Assembly: GCF_004761865.1 (NCBI RefSeq)
Contig: NZ_SJDM01000006.1
Location: 62,001 to 126,000 of the forward strand
Direction of reading: 5' to 3'
Source: Crenalkalicoccus roseus
GTDB lineage: Bacteria; Pseudomonadota; Alphaproteobacteria; Acetobacterales; Acetobacteraceae
Length of the DNA stretch: 64,000 nt
Shown here: positions 46,422 to 54,399 of the stretch, piece after piece
How positions within the stretch are numbered: the first letter of the stretch is position 1
How the letters are laid out: every line of letters begins with the position of its first letter
Notes under the pieces: model-generated
What the model saw: the letters and a program-made list of their open reading frames with translations, nothing else
Told to the model about the DNA's origin: nothing
Database searches by the model: none
Program-made: the position numbers and the translations under genes

Positions 46422-47283
46422 GACGGCAGTCGCGGCGGTCGGCGCCGAGGGGCGCCGGAAGGTTCCCTCCGAAGCCACGGCACCCCAGGCGCGGACAGGC
46501 CGGGAGCCGGATTTTCCTCCGGGCGCCGATCCTTCTCGGCGGCGGCCTGCTCGCCTGCATGGCGGCTCCGGCCCGCGCGGCGGAGCCCGAGCGGCTGAGC
46601 TCGTTCCAGCCGCTCACCATCCAGGACGCCTACCCGACGCGCTTCGGCCAGGTGGAGCTCGAGGCCGCCTTCCGCTGGGACCGGACGCAAGGGGGCAACG
46701 ACCTGTTCGAACCTCGCCCGAGGATCAAGCTCGGCGCCTTTCCCGGCCTGCAGCTCTCGGTCGGGGTCCCGTACCGCCTGGGGAACGCGGCCGGCACGGA
46801 CCAGGGTGATGTGGAGGTGGGCGCGCTGGGTACCAGCTCTCGGATGCGCGCGGCGCCCTCTTCCCCGCGCTCGCCATCGAGGGCGGGGCGCTGTTCCCGC
46901 TCGGCCCGCGCGCAGGCACGGAGACGACCCTGGCGCTGCTCGCGACCAGGCCGCTGACGGCGCGCGGCACCGCGGGGCCGGCGCTGCACCTGAACATCGC
47001 CTGGCGACACATGATCGACGGAGCGCCGGACGAACGCGGGAACCGCGCCATCGCCGCGATCGGCTACAGCCATCCGGTCGGCCGTAACACGACGCTGCTC
47101 CTGGGCTTCCTCCGCGAGGAGGAGCGCCGGCGCGGCCGGGAGTCGAACCTGATCGAGGTGGGCGCGCGCCACAGGGTCGCCGAGGGCTTCATCCTCAGCG
47201 CCGGCGTCGGCTTCGGCATCGGCGACGACTCGCCCGATGCCCGCATCATCCTCGGCATCCAGCGCTCCTTCCGCCTCTTCTGA
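46418..47283 (+). pseudogene. Outer-membrane beta-barrel protein gene interrupted by a frameshift
   Basis: The frame from ATG 46418 encodes a long basic leader, a signal peptide (LLGGGLLACMAAPARAAE), and barrel-like strands up to DQGDVEVGAL. After the GGG at 46828-46830 it turns into nonsense. The next frame then continues smoothly with YQLSDARGALFPALAIEGG and runs to a C-terminal phenylalanine at 47283, typical of outer-membrane barrels. One missing base in the G-run restores a protein of about 288 residues. The pattern resembles putative transporters of the phenol-degradation MetA type. It is translationally coupled to the DUF1264 lipoprotein gene (ATGA overlap). Assembly error, phase variation or a true pseudogene are all possible. 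Confidence 0.7.
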
Positions 47284-47310
47284 AGGACCGCGCGCGGGCG
47301 GCACCCCCCG

Positions 47311-47388
47311 GCGTGATCCGCGAAGGTGAACTCACTCCCGCCCCTCGTTGGACGACCGCCGCGGCGATTCCGCCTTCGCGGATCACGC
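47311..47388. repeat. 78-bp element with perfect 16-bp inverted ends
   Basis: The ends GCGTGATCCGCGAAGG (47311-47326) and CCTTCGCGGATCACGC (47373-47388) are exact reverse complements, with 46 bp between. A degenerate relative lies at 45318-45393. It may be a small mobile-element remnant or a terminator-like fold between the barrel gene and the transaminase gene. Confidence 0.55.
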
Positions 47389-47423
47389 GCTAGACTGCGC
47401 GAGAGAGCCGAGGAGAACCCGCC

Positions 47424-48818
47424 ATGTCCCCGCCCCGCAATTCCACCGCCGCGCGCGACATCGCCTATGCGCTGCATCCCTACACGGACCACAAGGCGCA
47501 TCTGCAGCACGGCCCGCTGGTGATCAGCCGCGGCAAGGGGGTGCGGGTGTTCGACGACCAGGGCAAGGAGTACATCGAGGCGGTGGCCGGCCTCTGGTGC
47601 GCCTCTCTCGGCTTCGACAACGAGCGGCTGGTGGAGGCGGCGACGCGGCAGATGCGCCGGCTGCCCTTCTACCACAGCTTCACCGCCAAGTCGCACGAGC
47701 CGCTGGTGGACCTGGCCGAGATGCTGGTCGAGCGCGCGCCGGCGCCGATGAGCAAGGTGTTCTTCGCCAACAGCGGCTCCGAGGCCAACGACAGCGTCGT
47801 CAAGATGCTGTGGTACATGCACAACGCCATCGGCAAGCCGCGGAAGAAGAAGATCATCGCCCGGCTGAAGGGCTATCACGGCATCACCGTCGCCGCCGCC
47901 TCGCTCACCGGCCTGCCGGCGAACCACAAGCTGTTCGACCTGCCGCTGCCGGGCTTCATCCACGTCTCGACGCCGCACCACTACCACGGCGCCCGCCCCG
48001 GCGAGTCCGAGGAGGAGTTCGCCACCCGCCTCGCCGAGGAGCTGGAGCAGGTGATCGAGCGCGAGGGGCCGGAGACCATCGCCGCCTTCTACGCCGAGCC
48101 CTTCATGGGCGCGGGCGGCGTCATCATTCCGCCCGCCACCTACTTCGAGAAGGTGCAGGCGGTGCTGAAGAGGCACGACATCCTGTTCTGCGCCGACGAG
48201 GTGATCGCCGGCTTCTTCCGCACCGGCAGCTACTGGGGCAGCCAGACCTTCGGCATCCAGCCCGACATCGTGGTCTGCGCCAAGGCGCTCTCCGCCTCCT
48301 TCCTGCCGATCTCGGCGGTGATGGTGAACGAGCGGGTGTTCCAGGGCATCGCCGAGGGGTCGAGCAGCATCGGCACCTGGGGCCACGGCTTCACCTATTC
48401 CGGCCACCCGGTGCCGGCGGCGGTCGCGATCGAGACGCTGAAGATCTACGACGAGATGGACATCCTCTCCCACGTCCGCCGCGTCGGGCCGTACATGCAG
48501 GCGCAGCTCCGCGAGCGCTTCGCCGGCCACCCGCTGGTCGGCGAGGTGCGCGGCGTCGGCCTGGTCGCCGGCGTCGAGCTGGTGGAGGACAAGGCGACGC
48601 GGAAGAACTTCGACCCTGCGAGGAAGGTCGGGCCGCGGCTGGCGAAGCTCGGCGAGCAGCACGGCGTGATCCTGCGCGCCATGGTGAACGACAGCATCGG
48701 CTTCTCCCCGCCCCTGATCATCACCGAGGCCGAGATCGACGCCATGCTCGACCGCTTCGGCGCCGCGCTCGACGCGCTGGCGGTGGAGCTGCGGCGCGAG
48801 CGCATCGCCGCGGTTTGA
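47424..48818 (+). CDS. Aspartate aminotransferase family (class III) omega-transaminase
   Basis: A 464-residue PLP-dependent class III aminotransferase. The PLP-binding region is FFANSGSEANDSVVKM and the Asp pairing with the pyridine nitrogen is in LFCADEVIAGFFRTG. The Schiff-base Lys is in VVCAKALSASFLPISAV, followed by WGHGFTYSGHP. It is closest to omega-amino acid:pyruvate, taurine or putrescine-type transaminases that use pyruvate as acceptor. The amino donor is not known. Its stop codon overlaps a TTG start of an O-antigen ligase family gene, so the two are on one transcript. Confidence 0.92.
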   Translation: MSPPRNSTAARDIAYALHPYTDHKAHLQHGPLVISRGKGVRVFDDQGKEYIEAVAGLWCASLGFDNERLVEAATRQMRRLPFYHSFTAKSHEPLVDLAEMLVERAPAPMSKVFFANSGSEANDSVVKMLWYMHNAIGKPRKKKIIARLKGYHGITVAAASLTGLPANHKLFDLPLPGFIHVSTPHHYHGARPGESEEEFATRLAEELEQVIEREGPETIAAFYAEPFMGAGGVIIPPATYFEKVQAVLKRHDILFCADEVIAGFFRTGSYWGSQTFGIQPDIVVCAKALSASFLPISAVMVNERVFQGIAEGSSSIGTWGHGFTYSGHPVPAAVAIETLKIYDEMDILSHVRRVGPYMQAQLRERFAGHPLVGEVRGVGLVAGVELVEDKATRKNFDPARKVGPRLAKLGEQHGVILRAMVNDSIGFSPPLIITEAEIDAMLDRFGAALDALAVELRRERIAAV

Positions 48819-50125
48819 CCGCGCCGGTCCCGGCACGGCCGGGCGGCGGCGACCCCGCGCTGCCGCTCGGCGTCGCGCTGGCCCTCGCGCCGGTCGCGGT
48901 GGTGCTGCAATCCAAGGCGCTGGCGCCGATCGCCACCGCCGCGCTGCTCGCCGCGGTGCTGCTGCACCGCCGCCGCCACGGCGCCTGGCCCTGGCCGGAG
49001 GGCGCCGCCTTCTGGGCCGCGCTCGCGCTCCTCGCCTGGGCCGCCGTGACCGCGGCCTGGGCACCGGAGCCGCCGCGCGCCCTCCTCACCTCGGCCCAGA
49101 TCGGCGGCTTCATGGCCCTCGGCGCCGCCGCCGCCCGCGCCGTGGCGGCGGCGGAGGCGGCAGCGCGGGCGCGGCTGATGCGCCTCGCCGCGCTCGGGCT
49201 CGGGCTCGGGCTTGCGGCGGCGGCGTTCGACGCAGCGACGGGCCATGCGTTGCGCGCCGGCGTGCGCGGGCTGAGCGAGGTGCCGCCCACCCTCGCCTAC
49301 GGACTCAAGCCGGCGGCCTCGGCCATGGCGCTGTGGCTGCCCCTGGTCGCGGCGGCGCCGCTGCCGCGCTGGCTGCGCGGCGCGATCCTCGCCGCGGGGG
49401 CGCTGGTGCTGCTGGCGCTGCCGGGGGAGTCCCCGAAGCTCGCCGTGCTGGCGGCCGGCGTCGCGGCGAGCCTCGCCTGGCTGGCGCCGCGCCATGGCGT
49501 GCGCGCGCTCGGCCTCGCCGCCGCGGCGGCGGTCCTGCTGATGCCGCTGCTCCTCGGCCCGGTGCTGGCGCGAGGGGTGCCGGCCGGCGACCTGCCGGCC
49601 TCGGCGGCGCACCGCCTGATGATCTGGGACTTCACCGCCGCGCGCATCGCCGAGCGGCCGCTGGCCGGCTGGGGGATGGAGGCGAGCCGTGCCATTCCCG
49701 GCCACGACCTGCCCGCCGGCGAGGCGCGGCTGGCCCGCTTCGGCCTGACCCATCCCGGGGTGGAGCCCTGGCTGGCGCAGGCGCAGATGCTGCCGCTGCA
49801 TCCCCACAACGGCGCGCTGCAATTGTGGCTGGAGCTCGGCCTGCCGGGGGCGGCGCTGGGGGCGCTGCTGGTGGCGCTGCTCGGCCTCGCCGCCGCGCGC
49901 GCGCCCCGGCCCGGCGTGGCGGCGGCGATGCTGGCGAGCGGCCTCGTCACCGCCCTGCTCAGCTTCGGCGCCTGGCAGGAATGGTGGGTGGGCGCGCAGC
50001 TCCTGGCGGTGGCGGCGGCGGCCGGGCTGCCGGCGAGCGGGCCGGAGCGGATCGCCGAGGGCCCGCACCGGCGGGAGGCGCGGACCCCGCTCCAGAGCGG
50101 ATCCCGTTCGGGTGGATTCGCCTGA
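48815..50125 (+). CDS. O-antigen ligase family protein
   Basis: A 436-residue polytopic membrane protein with about 10-12 hydrophobic segments and a large periplasmic loop. The Wzy_C/WaaL signature is in the loop and next helix (RLMIWDFTAARIAERPLAGWGMEAS and LPLHPHNGALQLWLELGLPG). Such proteins join O-antigen or other glycans to lipid A core or polymerise them. The TTG start at 48815 overlaps the TGA of the transaminase gene; no better start exists before the first helix. The last ten codons lie inside a dispersed repeat, so the C-terminal tail is repeat-derived. Confidence 0.85.
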   Translation: MTAPVPARPGGGDPALPLGVALALAPVAVVLQSKALAPIATAALLAAVLLHRRRHGAWPWPEGAAFWAALALLAWAAVTAAWAPEPPRALLTSAQIGGFMALGAAAARAVAAAEAAARARLMRLAALGLGLGLAAAAFDAATGHALRAGVRGLSEVPPTLAYGLKPAASAMALWLPLVAAAPLPRWLRGAILAAGALVLLALPGESPKLAVLAAGVAASLAWLAPRHGVRALGLAAAAAVLLMPLLLGPVLARGVPAGDLPASAAHRLMIWDFTAARIAERPLAGWGMEASRAIPGHDLPAGEARLARFGLTHPGVEPWLAQAQMLPLHPHNGALQLWLELGLPGAALGALLVALLGLAAARAPRPGVAAAMLASGLVTALLSFGAWQEWWVGAQLLAVAAAAGLPASGPERIAEGPHRREARTPLQSGSRSGGFA

Positions 50126-50188
50126 ACGGGTGAAGCGGCTCGCGCACTCAACGAGCCGGAGCCTTTGTCGTGAGCCTGGGCGAACGGA
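50094..50188 (+). repeat. 95-bp dispersed repeat, copy A
   Basis: It starts AGAGCGGATCCCGTTCGGGT, continues with CGCCTGAACGGGTGAAG, CACTCAACGAGCCGGAGC and CGTGAGCCTGGGCGAACGGA. Copies B (57585-57679) and C (26312-26405) share these blocks in the same order. It contains the stop codon of the O-antigen ligase gene. A family-2-like piece (GGAGCGGATCGCCGAGGG) precedes it at about 50044. Confidence 0.75.
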
Positions 50189-50248
50189 CCATGCTGCAAG
50201 GCGCCGAAGCCGCCGCGGGCTGGGCCGGGCGGAAACGGCCCCGGCGCC

Positions 50249-51307
50249 TCAGCGCGCCCGGTCCACGCAGAAGGCGACGATGCCGGCGAGCGCGCGCCTC
50301 TCCGCGCCGTCGGGGAAGGCGGCGAGGGCGGAGAGGGCCGCCTCGCCATAGGCGCGGGCGCGCGCAAGCGTGTCCTCGAGCGCCCGGTGGCGGCGCATCA
50401 GCGCCTGGGCCTGCGCCAGATCCGCCGCCCCCTGCTCGCGCGCCTCCAGGGTGCGGCGCCAGAATTCGCGTTCCTCCGCGTCGCCGCGGGCGAAGGCGAG
50501 CAGCACGGGCAGCGTGATCTTGCCCTCCCGGAAGTCGTCGCCCACCGTCTTGCCCAGCCGCTCCTGCTCGGCGGCGTAGTCGAGCGCGTCGTCCACGAGC
50601 TGGAAGGCGATGCCGAGGTTGCGTCCATAGGCGTCGAGCGCCGCCTCCTCCGTCTCCGGCCGCTCCGCCACCACGGCGCCGACGCGCGTCGCCGCGGCGA
50701 AGAGCGCGGCGGTCTTGCCTTCGATCACCCGCAGGTACTGCGCCTCGGTGGTCGCGGTGTCGTTCTGGGTGACGAGCTGCAGCACCTCGCCCTCCGCGAT
50801 GGTGGCGGCGGCCGCGGAGAGGATGGCGAGCACCTTCAGCGAGCCGTCCTCCACCATGAGCTGGAAGGCGCGGGCGAACAGGAAATCGCCCACCAGCACG
50901 CTCGCCTTGTTGCCGAACAGCGCGTTGGCGCTGGCCTGGCCGCGGCGCAGCGCGCTCTCGTCCACCACGTCGTCGTGCAGGAGGGTGGCGGTGTGGATGA
51001 ACTCGACGCAGGCGGCGAGCGCGACATGGCGCCGCCCGCCGGCGGGGTAGCCGCAGAGCCGCGCGGCGGCGAGGGTGAGCAGCGGGCGCAGCCGCTTGCC
51101 GCCCGCCGCGACGATGTGCGCCGCAAGCTGCGGGATCAGCGCCACCGGGCTCTGCATCCGCTCGACGATCAGGCGGTTGCAGGCCTCGAGGTCGGGGCGC
51201 ACGAGCGCGTTCAGCGCATCGAGCGCGTCCTCGCCGGCGGCGGGCATGGTCGGCGGCGTTCCGGCCCCTGCGCGCAGATGCGCATCCACTTCGCTTGACC
51301 CTGGCAT
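50249..51307 (-). CDS. ispB: Polyprenyl diphosphate synthase (IspB-like)
   Basis: An all-helical trans-isoprenyl diphosphate synthase that makes the ubiquinone side chain. The two Asp-rich motifs are LLHDDVVDE and FQLVDDALDYA. The conserved GGKRLRP and GDFLFARAF are also present. The expected product is an octa- or decaprenyl chain, not resolved here. The start is uncertain: ATG 51307 (352 residues), ATG 51322 and ATG 51247 are in frame, and none has a good ribosome-binding site. It is divergent from the DUF2007 gene, with 65 bp between. Confidence 0.9.
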   Translation of the reverse strand: MPGSSEVDAHLRAGAGTPPTMPAAGEDALDALNALVRPDLEACNRLIVERMQSPVALIPQLAAHIVAAGGKRLRPLLTLAAARLCGYPAGGRRHVALAACVEFIHTATLLHDDVVDESALRRGQASANALFGNKASVLVGDFLFARAFQLMVEDGSLKVLAILSAAAATIAEGEVLQLVTQNDTATTEAQYLRVIEGKTAALFAAATRVGAVVAERPETEEAALDAYGRNLGIAFQLVDDALDYAAEQERLGKTVGDDFREGKITLPVLLAFARGDAEEREFWRRTLEAREQGAADLAQAQALMRRHRALEDTLARARAYGEAALSALAAFPDGAERRALAGIVAFCVDRAR

Positions 51308-51372
51308 GAAGGCCGGCACCATAACGACGCGGCCACAGGGCGGCAAGCGCAGGGAAACCAAGGATTTCACTC

Positions 51373-51585
51373 ATGCAGGTGGTGGCGGCGAGCACCAGCC
51401 CGGTGCGCATCAGCTTCCTTGCGGCCCTGCTGCGGGACGCGGGCATCGCCTGCGTGGTGCTCGACGCGCATATCAGCGCCGTCGAGGGCGGTATCGGCAT
51501 CTTCCCGCGGCGCCTCGCGGTTGCCACCGAGGATGCCGCGCGCGCGCGCCGCGTGCTGCTCGACGCCGGCGAGGATCCGGTTTGA
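51373..51585 (+). CDS. DUF2007 domain-containing protein
   Basis: A 70-residue protein matching the DUF2007 family, small alpha-beta proteins annotated as putative signal transducers. The sequence begins MQVVAASTSPVRISFLAALL and has the central VVLDAHISAVEGGIGIFP. The function is unknown. Its TGA overlaps the TTG start of a TrmN6-like methyltransferase by 4 bp. DUF2007 followed by a tRNA1(Val)-type methyltransferase beside a polyprenyl synthase is a recurring alphaproteobacterial order, which supports the call. Confidence 0.85.
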   Translation: MQVVAASTSPVRISFLAALLRDAGIACVVLDAHISAVEGGIGIFPRRLAVATEDAARARRVLLDAGEDPV

Positions 51586-52322
51586 CCGCCCCCCTCAGCC
51601 TCACCGAGGACCGGCTGCTCGGCGGGCGGGTGGCGCTTTGCCAGCCGCGCGAGGGGCTGCGTGCCGGCCTGGACCCGGTGCTGCTCGCCGCCGCCGTGCC
51701 GGCGCGACCGGGCGAGCGGGTGCTGGAGGCGGGCTGCGGCAGCGGCGCCGCCTTCCTCTGCCTGGCGGCGCGGGTGCCGGGCCTGTCCGTCCTGGCCGTG
51801 GAGCAGGATCCGGAGCTGGCCGCGCTGGCAGCGCGGAACGCCGCCGCCAACGGTCTCGGGGGGCGGGTAGAGGTGATCGCGGGCGATGTCCGCGACCGCG
51901 CGCTGGCCCACCGGCTGCCGCGCTGCGCGCATGCCTTCGCCAACCCGCCCTGGTGGCCCGGCGGCACCGCGCCGCCTGGCGCGCGCCGCCGCGCCGCCAC
52001 GCATGAGGCGGCGGCCGCGCTGGCCGACTGGGCGGGCTTCCTCGCCGCCGCCCTGGCGCCGGGCGGCAGCCTGACGCTGGTGCTGCCGGCGGCGCGTTTC
52101 GACCAGGGGCTTGCCGCGCTCGCGGCGGCAGGCTGCGGCGCGGCGCGGCTGCTGCCGCTGTGGCCGCGGGCTGGCCAAGCGGCAAAGCGGGTGATCGTGC
52201 AGGGCCGGCTCGGACGGCGCGGCCCGGCGCGGGTGGAGCCGGGGCTGGTGCTGCACGGCCCCGGCCAGGGCTTCACGCCGGAGGCGGAGGCGGTGCTGCG
52301 CGGCGCCGCGGGCCTCGGCTGA
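51582..52322 (+). CDS. tRNA1(Val) (adenine-N6)-methyltransferase-like protein
   Basis: A 246-residue class I SAM methyltransferase of the TrmN6/YfiC group. The SAM motif is VLEAGCGSGAAFLCLAARV. The acidic end of the second strand is AVEQDPELAALA, and the catalytic motif of amino-methyltransferases is NPPWWPGG. Conserved EDRLLGGRVALCQPREGLRAGLD at the N-terminus is typical. The TTG at 51582 overlaps the upstream stop codon; no ATG or stronger start precedes the conserved region. Target adenine-37 of tRNA-Val is inferred from the family. Confidence 0.87.
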   Translation: MTAPLSLTEDRLLGGRVALCQPREGLRAGLDPVLLAAAVPARPGERVLEAGCGSGAAFLCLAARVPGLSVLAVEQDPELAALAARNAAANGLGGRVEVIAGDVRDRALAHRLPRCAHAFANPPWWPGGTAPPGARRRAATHEAAAALADWAGFLAAALAPGGSLTLVLPAARFDQGLAALAAAGCGAARLLPLWPRAGQAAKRVIVQGRLGRRGPARVEPGLVLHGPGQGFTPEAEAVLRGAAGLG

Positions 52323-52442
52323 GGCGCGCCGCCCCTCGGGCGAGGGACCGTCTCCCCTCCCCCGCGCGCCGCGGCAGCCCGCCCTTCCGGCCACGCGCGC
52401 GGAGATGGCGCCAGCCCGTCCTTCGCGGGGACGGGGTCATGC

Positions 52443-52477
52443 TCCCGGCCGTTTCCAGCCTTCCGCGCTCCGCTCTG
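52443..52477 (-). repeat. Short dispersed repeat (family 2)
   Basis: On the minus strand this reads GAGCGGAGCGCGGAAGGCTG followed by GAAACGGCCGGGAG. It closely matches 53627-53658 and 54400-54430. It sits at the 3' side of the small protein gene ending at 52481. Confidence 0.5.
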
Positions 52478-52480
52478 GTG

Positions 52481-52765
52481 TCAGGTGTCCTGCGCATCGG
52501 GGTGGCGCAGGTGCCAGAGCCGCTCATGCGCCGCCACCAGGCTTTCCATGTTCCGCCGCCGGTTGGTGTCGGGCGAGACCGGGCGGCGGGTCAGCATCAT
52601 CTCGAGGATGCGCAGGAGCTGTTCCGCCACCTCGTAGTCGCCCTGATCGCAGGCATGATGGAAGGCGATGAGGATCTTGTCGGACAGGCGTCGGCTGTGC
52701 CGCGGCGGCGCCATGCCGCGGGACGCGTCGCGCCGGCTCTCCTGGTCGCCCAACTCGTCAGCCAT
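52481..52765 (-). CDS. Small helical protein of unknown function
   Basis: A 94-residue protein with a polar N-terminus and two likely helices (RLSDKILIAFHHACDQGDYE and VAEQLLRILEMMLTRRP), ending with LVAAHERLWHLRHPD. There is no signal peptide or membrane segment. The balanced helix-friendly composition differs from random GC-rich frames. A GGGGGA stretch precedes the ATG at 52765. I do not recognise the family. It lies 76 bp downstream of the SCO gene on the same strand. Confidence 0.6.
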   Translation of the reverse strand: MADELGDQESRRDASRGMAPPRHSRRLSDKILIAFHHACDQGDYEVAEQLLRILEMMLTRRPVSPDTNRRRNMESLVAAHERLWHLRHPDAQDT

Positions 52766-52841
52766 CCGACATCCCCCGGCCTGACCCCCGGCCGCGATGG
52801 AATGGGGCCGCGGCCGCGACCGACTCGCAGTGTAACAGCCT

Positions 52842-53561
52842 TTATCCAGCCGCGAAATGCTCCTTGGCCGCACGCGCGCCGCGTGTCGCGCCGCGAAGCT
52901 GGGCGGCGACCGCCGCGGCAATGTCCTCCGGCTTGGCTTCCGGCCGGAACAGGGTGCGCACCCGTCCGTCGGGACCGACAAGGTAGATGAAGCTCGAATG
53001 GTCCATGAGGTAGTCCCCCATGTCCGGACGGTGGGCGCGGGCGTAATAGACCCGGTAACGCCGCGCCACCTCGGCGATCTGCTCCGGCGTGCCTGTCAGC
53101 CCGCGCAGGCGCGGATGGAACAGGGCGACGTAGTTGGCGAGGTGCTCGGGCGTGTCACGCTCCGGATCCACGGTGATGAAGACGGGCTCCACCTGCTCGC
53201 CCGCCGGCCCCATGGCGTCCACCGCCGCGGTCATGGTGGCGAGCTCGGTTGGGCAGACGTCGGGGCAGAAGGAGTAGCCGAAGAACACCAGCATCCAGCG
53301 CCCGGCGAAGTCGCGCTCGGTGACAGCGCGGCCGGTCTGGTCCACCAGGTTGAAGGGGCCGCCCAGGGAGACGCCCTGGGCGAGCTGGATGCCGCCGCCC
53401 GCGGAGGGCACCGGCATCTCGCCCCCGAACAGCAGCGCGAGGCGGGCCGCGAAGGCCTCCGCCAGCCCCTCCCCCGGCGCCCGCGTCGCCCAGGCATAGG
53501 CCCAGATCCCGCCAAGGAGCAGCGCCAGCAGCAGGGCGAAGAGACGAATCGTTCGCAACAT
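52842..53561 (-). CDS. SCO1/SenC family copper chaperone
   Basis: A 239-residue inner-membrane-anchored thioredoxin-fold protein that helps assemble the CuA centre of cytochrome c oxidase. One N-terminal hydrophobic segment (residues 6-26) anchors it. The copper-binding CxxxC is in SFCPDVCPTE (about 97-106) and the third ligand His is in YLMDHSSFIYLVG (about 187). All ligands are intact. It is divergent from the receiver-CsbD gene. No oxidase genes are in the window, so it is an orphan chaperone here. Confidence 0.93.
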   Translation of the reverse strand: MLRTIRLFALLLALLLGGIWAYAWATRAPGEGLAEAFAARLALLFGGEMPVPSAGGGIQLAQGVSLGGPFNLVDQTGRAVTERDFAGRWMLVFFGYSFCPDVCPTELATMTAAVDAMGPAGEQVEPVFITVDPERDTPEHLANYVALFHPRLRGLTGTPEQIAEVARRYRVYYARAHRPDMGDYLMDHSSFIYLVGPDGRVRTLFRPEAKPEDIAAAVAAQLRGATRGARAAKEHFAAG

Positions 53562-53626
53562 CGTGCGCTAGATAGGCGCGGCCGCTGGAACCCGCCAGGG
53601 TGACGCGGGCCGGATTCTCCCGCCCG

Positions 53627-53658
53627 GAGCGGATCGCGGAAGGCTGCAGCAGCCGGGG
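53627..53658 (+). repeat. Short dispersed repeat (family 2)
   Basis: The sequence GAGCGGATCGCGGAAGGCTG followed by CAGCAGCCGGGG lies in the divergent SCO / receiver gap. It matches 54400-54430 at most positions. An effect on the two divergent promoters is possible. Confidence 0.5.
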
Positions 53659-53764
53659 GCGCGACTCCGCTCCACCCTGGCAGGCGGGGTTGCCCGGACG
53701 AGGCGGAGCCGGCATCAACCCGCTCCCTTGCGGAGCGTTGGTCGGGCGGCATGGCCGGTGGCGG

Positions 53765-54397
53765 ATGCGGGTGCTGCTGATCGAGGATGATGCGCTGCTG
53801 CGCACGGCACTGGCCGAGAGCCTGATCGAATCGGGCATCGAGCCGGATGCGCTGTCCAATGCCGAGGACGCGCTGATCCTGCTCGGCGCCGGTCAGGTGC
53901 CTGACGTGCTGGTCACCGACATCGATCTCGGCAGCGGGCTGAGCGGCTTCGACCTGATGGACATCGCCCGCAACCGCCATCCCGACGTGGCGGTGATCCT
54001 GATCAGCGGCGCTCCTCCGGCGCCCGACATGACCGGTCCCGGCCGCCATGCCCGCTTTCTGCGCAAGCCCTTCCGGCCGGAGGAGCTGGTTGCCGCCATC
54101 CTTGAGGCCGGCCGCCGCAAAGGGGACGAGGCGCCGGCAACTGTGGGGGAGGCCCCGGCGTTCCCTCAGCGCGCCGCAATGCCGCGGCCCGAAGCAAGGA
54201 GCAGCCACGTGGACAAGGACCGGATCGAAGGCGCCGGCAAGCAGGTCAAGGGCGCGGTGAAGGAAGGGCTCGGCAGCCTGACCGGCGACGAGAAGATGAA
54301 GGCCGAAGGTAAGGCCGACAAGGCCGAGGGCAAGGTCCAGAACACCGTCGGCGGCATCAAGGACTCCGCGCGCGAGGCGCTGGACAAGGACCGCTAA
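53765..54397 (+). CDS. Receiver domain protein read through into a CsbD stress domain
   Basis: The frame from ATG 53765 encodes 210 residues. Residues 1 to about 120 are a receiver domain with acidic pocket LIEDD, phospho-Asp in LVTDIDLGSG, the switch region VILISGAPP, and Lys in FLRKPFRPEEL. After a loose linker the same frame continues, without a stop, into a complete CsbD-like domain (residues 149-210, VDKDRIEGAGKQVKGAVKEG to the end). This is either a true fusion or a receiver gene whose stop codon has been lost. No effector domain other than CsbD is present, and no cognate kinase is adjacent. Confidence 0.75.
   Translation: MRVLLIEDDALLRTALAESLIESGIEPDALSNAEDALILLGAGQVPDVLVTDIDLGSGLSGFDLMDIARNRHPDVAVILISGAPPAPDMTGPGRHARFLRKPFRPEELVAAILEAGRRKGDEAPATVGEAPAFPQRAAMPRPEARSSHVDKDRIEGAGKQVKGAVKEGLGSLTGDEKMKAEGKADKAEGKVQNTVGGIKDSAREALDKDR
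54209..54397 (+). CDS. CsbD family stress protein, internal start within the receiver frame
   Basis: A 62-residue CsbD-like protein can start at GTG 54209, in the same frame as the preceding receiver. AAGGAG lies 7 nt upstream, the best-spaced ribosome-binding site in the area. The product would begin exactly where free-standing CsbD proteins begin (M/VDKDRIEGAGKQ). CsbD proteins are small, hydrophilic and stress-induced, with unknown mechanism. Most likely both a long and a short product are possible, or only the short one represents CsbD. Confidence 0.6.
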   Translation: MDKDRIEGAGKQVKGAVKEGLGSLTGDEKMKAEGKADKAEGKVQNTVGGIKDSAREALDKDR

Positions 54398-54399
54398 GG

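Noticed and set aside
46806-47087. A 93-codon frame inside the broken barrel gene
   Set aside because: It is in the third frame; the other two frames together give the continuous barrel protein.
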